Origin: Acidimicrobiia bacterium
GTDB lineage: Bacteria > Actinomycetota > Acidimicrobiia > Acidimicrobiales > Bin134
Direction: 5' to 3'
NCBI GenBank assembly: GCA_022825005.1
Contig: JAJDYU010000026.1
Coordinates: 37,107 to 101,106 of the forward strand
Length of the DNA stretch: 64,000 nt
In this document: in pieces, positions 16,845 to 25,512 of the stretch
How the letters are laid out: each line of letters starts with the position of its first letter
Position numbering within the stretch: position 1 is the stretch's first letter
Notes under the pieces: model-generated
What the model was told of the DNA's origin: nothing
Database searches by the model: none
What the model saw: only the letters and a program-made list of their open reading frames with translations
Made by a program: the position numbers and the translations under genes

Positions 16845-18502
16845 TCGGCCAGATCGGCAAGCTGTTTGCGCTGCTTGATGGCTGTTCCGTGGTCGATGGG
16901 TACTTCGATCAACGTCACCCCCGAGGCCTTGGTCACGGACTCGACCAGATCATCAGCCTGTCCGGTCCGGTGGTAGTTGACGCCCAAACCCGCGGCCAGT
17001 TTGCCGAGACCGACTCCATGGGGCGTGTGGAACAGTTCGCCAAAGTGGACGTCGGAGCCGCCCTCAGCCACCGGCAGCAGCGAGAAGATGCCGCCGCCGT
17101 CGTTGTTGGGCACCACCACGGTGAGATCGGCGTCCGACAGGGATGCGGCCAACAATCCGCCTATGTCGTGCAGCAGCGCAACATCGCCCACCAACGCAGC
17201 CACCGGCTGGTCCAGTACGAGGGAGGCGCCTAGGGCTGACGAGACCACCCCATCGATGCCGTTGGCCCCCCGATTGACCAACACCCGGCGGGGCAGCGCG
17301 TCGCGTGGCCAGAACGAAGTGACGTCTCGAACCGGCATGCTGCTTGACGCATACAGGGGAACTTCCGGCGGCAGTGCCCGCAGCAGGGTGGCGGCCAGCA
17401 GCGGCTCCAGCAGGCCATCGTGGCCCAGAGCCGTCTCCACCCGATCCCAGGCGTCGTGGGCTGCCTCAGTCCATGCCACAGACCAGGCATCATTCGCCGA
17501 GGACATCTGGGCCGCGGCCGAGCCCAGCAAGGCCACCGGATCAGAGGCCAGCGCAGCTGTCCATCCGAACGACGGATCCTCCCAGCGGCGGCGGGGATCC
17601 ACCAGCAGACGGTCGGTTGCGCCACACGAGGCCACAAAATCGATGACCGCCCGGTTGCTGGGCGGCCCTCCGATGCGAACCAGAACGTCGGGGGCCAGAT
17701 CAGCGCGGCCCAGCACCCACTCGGCGCCATCCGACACCATCGGCCCTCGGCCTCGGAGTTGGGATCCGGCATCGGCCACCACCGGCCATCCGGCCGCCTC
17801 GGCAAAGCCGACGATGGCCGCGGCACCCGCATCGTCCACTTCCATTGCGCCAGCCACGATCAGCCCGCGACGACCAGCCAAGCGGCACACCGCGTCGACA
17901 TCGGCGTCAACCAAGGGCCGCACAGGGGCGATCGGCTGGCCCACTGTGGCGGCAAGTCGGGCAATCGGACCTTGGGGCTCTAGCGGCTTGCGGAAGGGCC
18001 AATTCAGATGAACCGGTCCGGGGTCGGGTCCAGCTCCGGCCATGGTGGCCGCCCGCACTGCCAGCCGGGCGAAGTAGTCGGGATCGTCCAAGTCGCACGG
18101 GGTCTCGGCATACCAGCGGACGCGGTCGCCGTACAGCTTCAGCTGGTCGATGGTTTGGCCTGCTCCGGCGTCACGCAGCTCGGGGGGCCGGTCGGCGGTA
18201 CACACCACCAGCGGCACCCCGCTGTGGTGGGCCTCCACCACCGCCGGGAGATAGTTGGCCGCGGCAGTGCCCGAGGTGCATACCAGCGCGATAGGGCGGC
18301 CTGATGCCTTTGCCATGCCCAGGGCACAGAACCCGGCCACTCGTTCGTCGAGCTGCACGGTGACCCGTAGCCGCTCCTGTTTGCGGGCACCCACCGCCAG
18401 CGGAGCGGACCGCGATCCGGGGGAGACCACCACGTCGGTCACCCCGCAAGCCGCCAACTCGGCCCAGAAGCGCCCGGTGGCCCGATAGGCCAAGTCGCTC
18501 AT
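16841..18502 (-). CDS. menD: SEPHCHC synthase (thiamine-diphosphate enzyme)
   Basis: A 553-residue ThDP-dependent enzyme that joins isochorismate and 2-oxoglutarate. N-terminal SPGSRSAPLA and VCTSGTAAANYLPA are MenD hallmarks. The C-terminal domain has GDVALLHDIGGL and NNDGGGIFSLLP, the ThDP/Mg motif. Length matches the family. It overlaps menF upstream and menH downstream by 4 bp each, indicating translational coupling. Confidence 0.95.
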   Translation of the reverse strand: MSDLAYRATGRFWAELAACGVTDVVVSPGSRSAPLAVGARKQERLRVTVQLDERVAGFCALGMAKASGRPIALVCTSGTAAANYLPAVVEAHHSGVPLVVCTADRPPELRDAGAGQTIDQLKLYGDRVRWYAETPCDLDDPDYFARLAVRAATMAGAGPDPGPVHLNWPFRKPLEPQGPIARLAATVGQPIAPVRPLVDADVDAVCRLAGRRGLIVAGAMEVDDAGAAAIVGFAEAAGWPVVADAGSQLRGRGPMVSDGAEWVLGRADLAPDVLVRIGGPPSNRAVIDFVASCGATDRLLVDPRRRWEDPSFGWTAALASDPVALLGSAAAQMSSANDAWSVAWTEAAHDAWDRVETALGHDGLLEPLLAATLLRALPPEVPLYASSSMPVRDVTSFWPRDALPRRVLVNRGANGIDGVVSSALGASLVLDQPVAALVGDVALLHDIGGLLAASLSDADLTVVVPNNDGGGIFSLLPVAEGGSDVHFGELFHTPHGVGLGKLAAGLGVNYHRTGQADDLVESVTKASGVTLIEVPIDHGTAIKQRKQLADLAE

Positions 18503-19623
18503 GTGACCACGTCCAGCACGGCGGCCAGCTTCACGTCGGTCTCGATCAGCTCCTGCTCGGGATCAGACCCGGCCACGATGCCCGCCCCGGCGAACAGCCG
18601 AAGCCCATTGGGGTTGATCAGCGCCGAGCGCAGGGCCACGTAGAACGATCCGCATCCCCGGTGGTCGATCCATCCCACGGGACCGGCGTACCACCCCCGG
18701 TGGAATCCCTCGTGCTCGGCGATCCACTGCTGGGCGAACCTGCTCGGCGTGCCCCCCACCGCGGGGGTGGGGTGCAGGGCGCCCGCCAGTCGCAGGGCCA
18801 AGCCAGGCTCAGGGGTGATGTGCCCGGTGACCTTCGTGCTCAGGTGATGGATTCCGGGAAGGGTCCGGACCTCGAGATCTCCTGCTGGATTCAGCTCCAC
18901 CCCGGCCAGGGCCAGCCGGGTTCGCAGATAGTCCACTACGTAGCGGTGCTCGTCCTGTTCCTTGGGGTCGGACGCCAACCGCTCAACGTTGGCGGCGTCT
19001 TCGGCTGGGGTTGAGCCCCGGGCCGCGGTGCCGGCTACGGCATAGGTGGTGACCACATCGCCGTCCAGCTCCACCAGCACCTCGGGACTGGCCCCGACAA
19101 AGCACGACCTCTTCCGGCCAAAACCGAAAACAGCGCACGACTCAAAGCGGTCCGACAGCCGGGACAGCACTACGGCGGGGTCGATGCTGCCCACAGCCTC
19201 CACCTCTCGGGCCACCACAACTTTGGCCAACTCCCCGGCGTCGATGGAATCGGCGGCCTGTTTGACCGCGTCGCGGTACGAGGCCCGGGTTCCGTCCTCT
19301 ACCCGCACCGCTCCGTCTTCGACGATGTCACCAACCTCAGGAGCCATTCCCCGCACAACCCGCTCGGGAACCACCAACCGACCGTTGGGATAGCCGTCCC
19401 ACACCCCCGACCCCGGCTGATCGGCAAAGCCGAAGCCCGCGAACGCCACTTCCCCCTCGTTGAGCAGCTCAGCAGCGGCTGCCGCGGCGGCGTCGAAGCG
19501 CCAAGGCCCATCCAGCTCGGCCACCCGAGCCGCCCCCAAACCGGCCATCGCCCCGCCACCGGGCGCCCGCCAGAACACTCGGTCGTCACCGGGCCACGAT
19601 GCGAACTCCTCTAGCGGAGTCAC
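18499..19623 (-). CDS. menF: Isochorismate synthase
   Basis: A 374-residue chorismate-utilising enzyme. The C-terminal domain contains AVAGTAARGSTP, the DPKEQDEHRYVVD segment, PTPAVGGTP, and LFAGAGIVAGSDPEQEL, the family's metal and substrate-binding motifs. It turns chorismate into isochorismate. The operon context points to menaquinone rather than siderophore synthesis. The start is GTG, overlapping the regulator gene's stop by 4 bp. Confidence 0.92.
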   Translation of the reverse strand: MTPLEEFASWPGDDRVFWRAPGGGAMAGLGAARVAELDGPWRFDAAAAAAAELLNEGEVAFAGFGFADQPGSGVWDGYPNGRLVVPERVVRGMAPEVGDIVEDGAVRVEDGTRASYRDAVKQAADSIDAGELAKVVVAREVEAVGSIDPAVVLSRLSDRFESCAVFGFGRKRSCFVGASPEVLVELDGDVVTTYAVAGTAARGSTPAEDAANVERLASDPKEQDEHRYVVDYLRTRLALAGVELNPAGDLEVRTLPGIHHLSTKVTGHITPEPGLALRLAGALHPTPAVGGTPSRFAQQWIAEHEGFHRGWYAGPVGWIDHRGCGSFYVALRSALINPNGLRLFAGAGIVAGSDPEQELIETDVKLAAVLDVVT

Positions 19624-20036
19624 TGCCCGTTCTCCGCCAACCGGGCCGATGCCCTGCTCAACAGAGTGCGGCGGAAGTGATCGCCGACCAAGGCCACCAC
19701 TTGGGGCACCAGCGCCTCCACCAGCGGGGCCAGATCCTCCGCGCTGGCACTCTCCAAGCCCCCAGGGCCGAGAGCGCCCAAGAAGAGGTCGATCGCCTCG
19801 TCTACCACCGCCTCCACGTTGCGGGCGTGGAGCACCGCCAGCCGGGCCAGGTCCGGCACGCTAACTCCGACGGCCACCAGGGCAGCCCCAGCCTGGAGCA
19901 TGGTGACCGCGTCCTCACCGAACCGGCCGTTTCGATCGGGAATCAACAGCCCCGCGTCGATGGCCAAGTCGACCTGGTCTGCGGCCAGGCCCGACCGCTC
20001 GATCAGCTCAGCCCGGCTGAGGCCGTCTTGTTCCAT
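19620..20036 (-). CDS. MerR-like helix-turn-helix regulator
   Basis: A 138-residue protein. Residues 5-60 look like a MerR-type winged helix (LSRAELIERSGL, then DAGLLIPDRNGRFGEDAV). The C-terminal half is helical, with no metal-binding Cys. It leads the men operon with a 4-bp overlap, so it may tune menaquinone synthesis; this is inferred from position. Its effector is unknown. The promoter must lie in the short gap shared with the divergent toxin-antitoxin genes. Confidence 0.6.
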   Translation of the reverse strand: MEQDGLSRAELIERSGLAADQVDLAIDAGLLIPDRNGRFGEDAVTMLQAGAALVAVGVSVPDLARLAVLHARNVEAVVDEAIDLFLGALGPGGLESASAEDLAPLVEALVPQVVALVGDHFRRTLLSRASARLAENGQ

Positions 20037-20114
20037 CCACCAAGCGTAAACCCCGCCTCTTCCTAAGCACTCGTGGGGGAACGAATTGCCTTCGCCCAGC
20101 CTGACTCCAACAAA

Positions 20115-20133
20115 TGTGGTGTATATTCACCTT
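20115..20133 (+). promoter_or_regulatory. AT-rich promoter, probably leaderless, of the second VapBC-type pair
   Basis: A -10-like TATATT at 20122-20127 ends 6 bp before the antitoxin ATG, so transcription would begin at or next to the start codon. A GTATA-cagc-TATAC palindrome follows at 20141-20154 and could serve as an operator. No good -35 is seen. Confidence 0.4.
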
Positions 20134-20352
20134 ATGAGGCGTATACAGCTATACATGGATGACGACCTGGACCACGCCCTCACTGCGGAGGCAGCGCGAT
20201 CTGGACGGACCCGCTCCGAACTGGTCAGGATGGCCGTTCGCCTGTCCCTAGAGCATGCACTCACCGAGAGTCCTGACCCAGTCGATGCCTTGATTGGGTC
20301 GGTTGACATCGACCCAATCGACGACATCGACGCCGCCATCTATCTCCAGTGA
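20134..20352 (+). CDS. Ribbon-helix-helix antitoxin (VapB-like)
   Basis: A 72-residue protein starting MRRIQLYMDDDLD, which is the beta strand, followed by helices ALTAEAARSG and RSELVRMAVRLSLEHAL. This is a canonical ribbon-helix-helix. The C-terminal tail is strongly acidic. A longer in-frame start exists at 20086, but the extra residues do not fit the family. It overlaps the PIN gene by 4 bp. Confidence 0.8.
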   Translation: MRRIQLYMDDDLDHALTAEAARSGRTRSELVRMAVRLSLEHALTESPDPVDALIGSVDIDPIDDIDAAIYLQ

Positions 20353-20744
20353 GGTTTGCAGACACTTCATTCTGGGTTGGTTTGCTGCTTCCCCGCGACC
20401 GACGTCACCCCGATTCCACCGCGCTGTGGACTAGGGACAGCGAGCCTGTTCGCACCTCCAACCTGGTGCTCGGTGAGACGTGGACTTTGCTGAGGTACCG
20501 GGCCGATCACCACACGGCTGTTCGATTCCTGGACACCATCAACCAATCAGGCCGTGTTTCCCGAGCCCCGATAGATGGACACATCGACGAGCGTGCATGG
20601 GAATGGCTGCGCCGGCACGATGAGCGGGCCTACTCCTATGTGGACGCGGTCAGCTTCGAGATCATGCGACGGGAACGGCTAACGGAGGCCCTGGCTTTCG
20701 ACGGCGACTTCGCCGCAGCCGGATTCATCGAAGTCCGCCCCTAA
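20349..20744 (+). CDS. vapC: PIN-domain ribonuclease toxin (VapC-like)
   Basis: A 131-residue PIN protein with the four expected acidic positions: D5 (FADTSFW), E43 (LGETW), D99 (SYVDAVSFEIM) and D118/D120 (AFDGDF). The GTG start overlaps the antitoxin stop. The conserved SYVDAVSF block is typical of PIN toxins related to VapC/MazF-like addiction modules. It is expected to cut a structured RNA. Confidence 0.85.
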   Translation: MRFADTSFWVGLLLPRDRRHPDSTALWTRDSEPVRTSNLVLGETWTLLRYRADHHTAVRFLDTINQSGRVSRAPIDGHIDERAWEWLRRHDERAYSYVDAVSFEIMRRERLTEALAFDGDFAAAGFIEVRP

Positions 20745-20879
20745 GGCTGCGGCGCAACTATGCACACATTGACCTGTTGATTCGTATCAAGCTGAAGCAG
20801 CAGAAGCGCAAGATCATGCGCGACAACCGACCCCGACTGTCAGCAACCTCCACCAGTTTTAGAGCTAACCCTTCGCGGC

Positions 20880-21500
20880 CTAAGAGAGACAGGGCGACAA
20901 CTGTTGGGCCAGGATTGCCGACTGCTCGGCCAGCAGTGCCAGCCTATTTCCGCTCATCGATTGCTCAGTGTCCTCGATCGCGTCAGCCGCCCCAGCAGAC
21001 CATATGGCCATCCCGGCCATGGATCGGGCCAAGGCCTGATTCTGGCGGTGGAGCAAACCGATCAATAGGTGCTCGGGGTCCTCGTTCCACGCCCGCTCTT
21101 CGGCTTCGGCCAGTTCAACAGCCTCCAAAAATGACTCGGTGTACTGGTCCCAGCCTGGCCCTGAGGGCTCAAGCCCAGCAGCCCTGATGTCGGCCACTAC
21201 CAGCTGTATCAAATTGAGGACAATGCCCGCTTGCGAGTCCGCCCGCTTGTGGGCCGCTGAGCAAGCGGCCATGGCCTCTGCCTCCTCTGGAGTGACCCCT
21301 TCCACTGTTTGCGCTAGGAGGTCGGAGAATGACTCCTCGAATTCGGATGCCAGCGTAGGCGGCGGTGTGGGCACCGATTCTAGGGCAGGTGCCGGTGCCG
21401 TCACCGGAGTCTCACCTAACTCGGGGCTGGATTGGACGACCGGTTCGGCGTTGCCACAAGCCGCGGCCACCAGTACCAGCACGATGAAGAGCTTCTTCAT
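20880..21500 (-). CDS. Putative lipoprotein
   Basis: A 206-residue protein with signal peptide MKKLFIVLVLVAAAC (lipobox VAAAC, Cys15). A Pro/Thr-rich linker of about 40 residues follows, then a helical, Glu/Ala-rich domain with two Cys (about 104 and 204). No family is recognised. It is probably anchored to the outer face of the membrane. It lies in an accessory stretch beside decayed genes. Confidence 0.65.
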   Translation of the reverse strand: MKKLFIVLVLVAAACGNAEPVVQSSPELGETPVTAPAPALESVPTPPPTLASEFEESFSDLLAQTVEGVTPEEAEAMAACSAAHKRADSQAGIVLNLIQLVVADIRAAGLEPSGPGWDQYTESFLEAVELAEAEERAWNEDPEHLLIGLLHRQNQALARSMAGMAIWSAGAADAIEDTEQSMSGNRLALLAEQSAILAQQLSPCLS

Positions 21501-21528
21501 ACCCCCTCTTTGGTATGGGAATCTGCAG

Positions 21529-21879
21529 TCAGCATTTGAGGGTGGTTTCGTGGAGGAACGACCACGGCAACTCTACGTGCCAGGCCACCAGGTCCCAAAC
21601 CCAGCCACCCGCCCAAGGGTCTTCACAGAAACCACGGGTGCCGACTTCCACTTGAGTCCGATAGCGGCCCCATTCGGCGCACGAGAAGTCATCAGCCCAG
21701 TACTTGCGGCAATAGCTTGATGTGACCCAGACCTTCTCATCAGTTCCGGGCGGCGTGCCGAAAACCAGCGGGAGAAACAGGGCGGCCTGCAGCGCGGCCC
21801 ACAGGGTGACGCCAAGGCAAGCCACCAGCAACGGGGGACCGAGTGTCCACCCTGCAACCTTGCGCCATGGCGTGCCCAC
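21529..21879 (-). CDS. Small hypothetical membrane protein
   Basis: A 116-residue reading frame from GTG 21879. One or two hydrophobic segments occur in residues 8-42, followed by a Trp/Cys-rich tail with four Cys that could be extracytoplasmic. I recognise no family and the start is weakly supported. The neighbourhood is eroded, so it could be a fragment. Confidence 0.4.
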   Translation of the reverse strand: MGTPWRKVAGWTLGPPLLVACLGVTLWAALQAALFLPLVFGTPPGTDEKVWVTSSYCRKYWADDFSCAEWGRYRTQVEVGTRGFCEDPWAGGWVWDLVAWHVELPWSFLHETTLKC

Positions 21880-22091
21880 ACTCGTGACGGTAACTGATAG
21901 GGCAGGAGCCAGTCAGACGAAGATACTGTCCCACTCAATTGACTGAAGCCCAGGACATTGGAGACTTGCCCCAATTGCGAACAACAAGCCAACGGCCATG
22001 AGGGTTGGGCGGAGATCAGTGCTAATGAGCTGGAGCCGAGCCCTAGTCCGTTTGTGCTCAATGAAGGAGACCTGCTGCGAGTAAAGAACCG
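21880..22091. other. Gap without a recognisable gene
   Basis: No convincing coding sequence is seen. Short open frames on both strands lack family features. On the minus strand it continues from the dead helicase gene and is probably eroded sequence from the same event. Confidence 0.5.
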
Positions 22092-22628
22092 TCAGTACCA
22101 GTGCTCTTTGTCGAACCGCTGGGCCAGCTCGCGCCGCCACTGCGGGCGCAGATTGGTCACGATAACGATCAAATACGCAGTCGGCGGCGTAGTGCAGCAA
22201 TAACTCCTTGATGTACAGCCCAGCCATGATCGTCTTTCCTGCCCACGATCATCCGCCAGCAAGAACCGAAATATTGGCTCTGGGAGCAGCGATCCGTACA
22301 CCACGTTGAGCTAGTAGGGCAACGGTGAAATGTTCGACACCGCCAGCCCAGCCATGTCGTGGCGGAACATGTTCTGAATACGCAGCGCCTCCACTCCCAG
22401 TCGGAACCGACGCGCATCCCCACCGAAACGGACCGGCCCCGCCGACGAAACCAAACTGATCCTCGCCAACTCCGCCTCAGGCAGCGTTATCTCATCCAAG
22501 CCGCCACCGGCGTCCCGGTAGACGATCTCCCAAAATGGCCCCTGCGTGACCTGCACCAGCGTCACGACATCGTCATCTCCAGGCAACCGCACCTGAGCAC
22601 CCTTCACAAGTCGCTCAAGATCCAACAT
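22092..22628 (-). pseudogene. Decayed SNF2-family helicase, N-terminal part only
   Basis: The gene still has a good ribosome-binding site (GCAGGAG) and start (MLDLERLVKGAQVRLPG, ATG 22628). It runs to SNISPLPY and then an in-frame TAG at 22311-22313, where relatives have Gln. After the stop the frame continues LNVVYGSLLPEP and FRFLLADD. A one-base loss then precedes AGKTIMAGLYIKELLL, the Walker A region. Another shift precedes IVTNLRPQWRRELAQRFD. The rest of the roughly 1000-residue helicase is gone. Proteins of this kind (SNF2 with this N-terminus) occur in defence systems such as DISARM-type loci. Confidence 0.72.
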
Positions 22629-22742
22629 ACTCACTCCTGCAAAGGTGCCGTTACCACCATTCCCGTCCTCGGACTCTACCCCCCACAACGACACCCTCAT
22701 GAACCTTGTGATTGTGTCGCATCTACGAATTACTATTTCTAC

Positions 22743-24155
22743 ATGCCAGAGACACCGGAGTTGACAGACCACCCTCCAGCAATCCAACCCATCTATTCAT
22801 TCACTGACATTGGTGAATCTGTCTTGCTTTATGACGGCCCTATGACAGTAACGGCTCCTAGTAGCACCATGTCATCTGCGACAGATGGTAGGTCCACAAG
22901 TCTAAGGTGTGAAGGTAATGGAAAGATAGTCTGTACAGTTCAATCGATGCCGAGATACAACGTACATTTCACAACCCTCGGTGATGGATCACTCCTCGAC
23001 ATTTACCATTCAAATGGCAGTCTACAATTGGATATTGCAGGACATACAGCATCTATTCCTATGAGAATGACCGGTAAACATTTCGAGTCGTCTGCAGACC
23101 TAAATCACACGAAATTGGAATTTACAGCGTTGTTGCATCAAGAGACCATCCTCGGCAACGAAGATCCGCTTCTTGAGATGCAATTTTACTTGATTAACTT
23201 TCCATTTGATATCGGAAACGCTGTGACAAGCCGAATCGATATCGAAAACAACACTCGTCATACAACTGCTAACCGAATACATTTGGACTCCGACAACAGG
23301 TGGAGTGTTGACATAGACTCAAGAGCTGACTCTTCTGACATTTGGGGGGAAACTCGAATAAAGGATTCGTACGCATTGTCCCATGTGTGCAGAATTACAA
23401 ACGACCAAGCTGACACATTTTCATCTAGTGATGCTCTAGAAGTTGTAGAAGCATTGTATTGGTTTCTGTCGTTCATGTCTTCTTCTCATGTCGGAATCGT
23501 ATTACCGACAGGCATTACATCAGCAGGAGAAGAAGTAGTGTATGCAAGAACCTACAGTCCTATTGACTCTGCTGCATACCGCCAGTCTTGGTTCAGTCGG
23601 TATGATGCTGAGGGACGACAACATTTGGATTCACTGTACAACCATTTCAAGAAGAAATGGAACGATCCAATCTGGAGAGCAATATTGCCCCAACTCATCG
23701 GGAGATATGCGTCTGCCAATGGCAAATTTATTGACAGTGGACTCGTCGCAGCATTTTCTACTCTAGAAACACTATATTGGGTAAAATATGGACTCATTGC
23801 ACAATCAATCAAGGCAAAAGATCTAAAGAAATCACAAGCGAGCACCAAAATACGAGAGCTCTTGAGTTCCGCGAACATTGAACCAGACATTCCTAGTCCC
23901 CTTATAGCTCTCAGTTCTAAGGGCCATGAGATTAGGGATTCAAAAAACCTCGGACAACTTCCAGAGGTCGTCGCATGGGTAAGGAATAAGATTGTACACC
24001 CTGATACGGGGTCAAAGTTGACCTTCGACCTGATGGATCAAGCTCATCTGGCTGCAATTTGGTACCTGGAGTTGCTGCTGCTAAGAGAATTCAACTATAC
24101 AGGCACCTATTTCAATCGGGTAACCAACAAGATTGAAACAGTTCCATGGATATAG
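22743..24155 (+). CDS. AT-rich gene: large protein with a C-terminal HEPN-like motif
   Basis: About 470 residues from ATG 22743; upstream codons overlap the helicase remnant. The N-terminal 260 residues look beta-rich with no known family. The C-terminal 200 are helical and contain VRNKIVHPDTGSK, where R414-N-x3-H419 fits the HEPN ribonuclease signature. The layout resembles ApeA-type defence proteins, but I cannot confirm homology. Base composition is strikingly AT-rich compared with everything around it, so recent transfer is likely. No partner gene is present. Confidence 0.6.
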   Translation: MPETPELTDHPPAIQPIYSFTDIGESVLLYDGPMTVTAPSSTMSSATDGRSTSLRCEGNGKIVCTVQSMPRYNVHFTTLGDGSLLDIYHSNGSLQLDIAGHTASIPMRMTGKHFESSADLNHTKLEFTALLHQETILGNEDPLLEMQFYLINFPFDIGNAVTSRIDIENNTRHTTANRIHLDSDNRWSVDIDSRADSSDIWGETRIKDSYALSHVCRITNDQADTFSSSDALEVVEALYWFLSFMSSSHVGIVLPTGITSAGEEVVYARTYSPIDSAAYRQSWFSRYDAEGRQHLDSLYNHFKKKWNDPIWRAILPQLIGRYASANGKFIDSGLVAAFSTLETLYWVKYGLIAQSIKAKDLKKSQASTKIRELLSSANIEPDIPSPLIALSSKGHEIRDSKNLGQLPEVVAWVRNKIVHPDTGSKLTFDLMDQAHLAAIWYLELLLLREFNYTGTYFNRVTNKIETVPWI

Positions 24156-24350
24156 AATCAGAGTCGCACTCTTGGTTGGTTTCCAAGTTTTTGAACACTA
24201 GCTATCCGTAGACTGATACTCGAGTCTGAGTTGCATAAGAGTTCCATCTTAAGGCTAGAGAATTTTGGGAACTAGCACTTTCGGAAGAAGATGTCCTTCA
24301 TCTTTCACTTGTGCGCCATTCAACTGTGAACAATTGGCGTGCCGACAGAA
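24156..24350. other. AT-rich gap without a recognisable gene
   Basis: Composition follows the AT-rich gene upstream and returns to high GC at about 24350. I see no open frame of note, repeat or clear terminator. The right edge of the acquired segment probably lies here. Confidence 0.5.
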
Positions 24351-25484
24351 TCAGGAGTCTTTAGGCGAGGGGGTGTAGTTCTCGAGTTCGGGGATGATCT
24401 CTTTGCCCAGGAGCTCGATGGTGCGCATGATCGACTCGTGGGAGTGGTAGCCGAACTGCACGTAGCAGATGAGCTGGTCAACACCGATGTCGGCGTAGTG
24501 CTTCATCTTCTCGTAGCAGGTATCAACATCGCCCACCACGATCATGTCGGCCTCGTCGAAGTGGTGGATGAGATCGTCGATCCCCTCCTCCATGAGCGGC
24601 TTGAGCAGCGGGAAGGTGGCGTCCCGCTCTTCCTGTGACAGCTCGGGCAGCTCCCAGTCGAGGGTGAACTGGGCCAGGTTGGAGTACCACCACTCCACCG
24701 ACTTCCACACCTCGTTGTCCAGCACCTGCTGGGCGGTGTCGGCGCAGTGCACCAAGGTGTAGGCCGCGGTTGCGTTGGTGGTCACGTCGGTGATGGGCTC
24801 GGGGTTCTCGGCCGCGGCCCGGTAGTTGCGGATGTGGCGGGCCATGGCCTCCAACGGCTGCATGATGGAGAACGACAGCATGCCCATGCCGGCCTTGCCG
24901 GCAACTGCGGCGGAGTTCTCCGAGGCGCACGCCATCCATGCCGGGGGATGGGGGTACTGCATCGGCTTGGGGGTGACCATGCGCTTGGGGAACTTGAACT
25001 GGGGCGAGTCGTACTCGAAGTACTCCTCGCGCCACATGCCGCACACGATCTCGATGGCCTCTTTCCAGTCGTCGCGGGAGCGTTCCCGGTCTACGCCGAA
25101 GGCGATCTGCTCCATCGGGGTGGATCGGCCGGTGCCCCACACCGCCCGGCCGTTGGACAAGATGTCGACGGTGGCCACCTTCTCGGCGATGCGCTGCGGA
25201 GGGATGAACCCGAACGGGGTGAGGGTCACGCCGAAGCCCATCTTGATGTTCTCGGTAACCATCGACAGGGCGCCGAGCAGCACCTCAGAAGCCGGGCAGT
25301 GCGAGCGCCCCTCCCGGAAGTGGTGCTCCACGGCCCAGATGGTGTTGAACCCGAAGGTGTCGGCTAGCTTGATCTGCTCGACGGCGTCCTTGTAGGCCTT
25401 CTGCTCCCGCTCCCGCTGGCCCCAGGGATGGGGCTTTCCCCACGGCTTGGGCGCGTCCACTTCGTACAGCAAGTCCAACTTCAT
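24351..25484 (-). CDS. LLM-class flavin-dependent oxidoreductase
   Basis: A 377-residue luciferase-like TIM barrel from ATG 25484 (MKLDLLYEVDAPKPW). Seen blocks are FNTIWAVEHHFREG, LGALSMVTENIKMGFGVTL, IAEKVATVDILSNGRAVWGTG and a C-terminal IGVDQLICYVQFG. The EHHF motif and length fit the alkanal-monooxygenase-like branch. It probably oxygenates or reduces a small organic substrate with reduced flavin. It lies 28 bp after the FGE gene on the same strand, so the two may be cotranscribed. Confidence 0.83.
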   Translation of the reverse strand: MKLDLLYEVDAPKPWGKPHPWGQREREQKAYKDAVEQIKLADTFGFNTIWAVEHHFREGRSHCPASEVLLGALSMVTENIKMGFGVTLTPFGFIPPQRIAEKVATVDILSNGRAVWGTGRSTPMEQIAFGVDRERSRDDWKEAIEIVCGMWREEYFEYDSPQFKFPKRMVTPKPMQYPHPPAWMACASENSAAVAGKAGMGMLSFSIMQPLEAMARHIRNYRAAAENPEPITDVTTNATAAYTLVHCADTAQQVLDNEVWKSVEWWYSNLAQFTLDWELPELSQEERDATFPLLKPLMEEGIDDLIHHFDEADMIVVGDVDTCYEKMKHYADIGVDQLICYVQFGYHSHESIMRTIELLGKEIIPELENYTPSPKDS

Positions 25485-25512
25485 GGCGGCGACGATACCG
25501 AGCGGCTGTCGC

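Noticed and set aside
20856..20867. GTTTTAGAGCTA, identical to the start of a known type II CRISPR repeat
   Set aside because: Single 12-base match with no repetition, no spacers and no cas genes in the window; chance match.
21958..22203. 81-codon plus-strand frame with two Cys pairs
   Set aside because: It lies antisense to the decayed helicase gene, whose minus-strand remnants explain most of the sequence.
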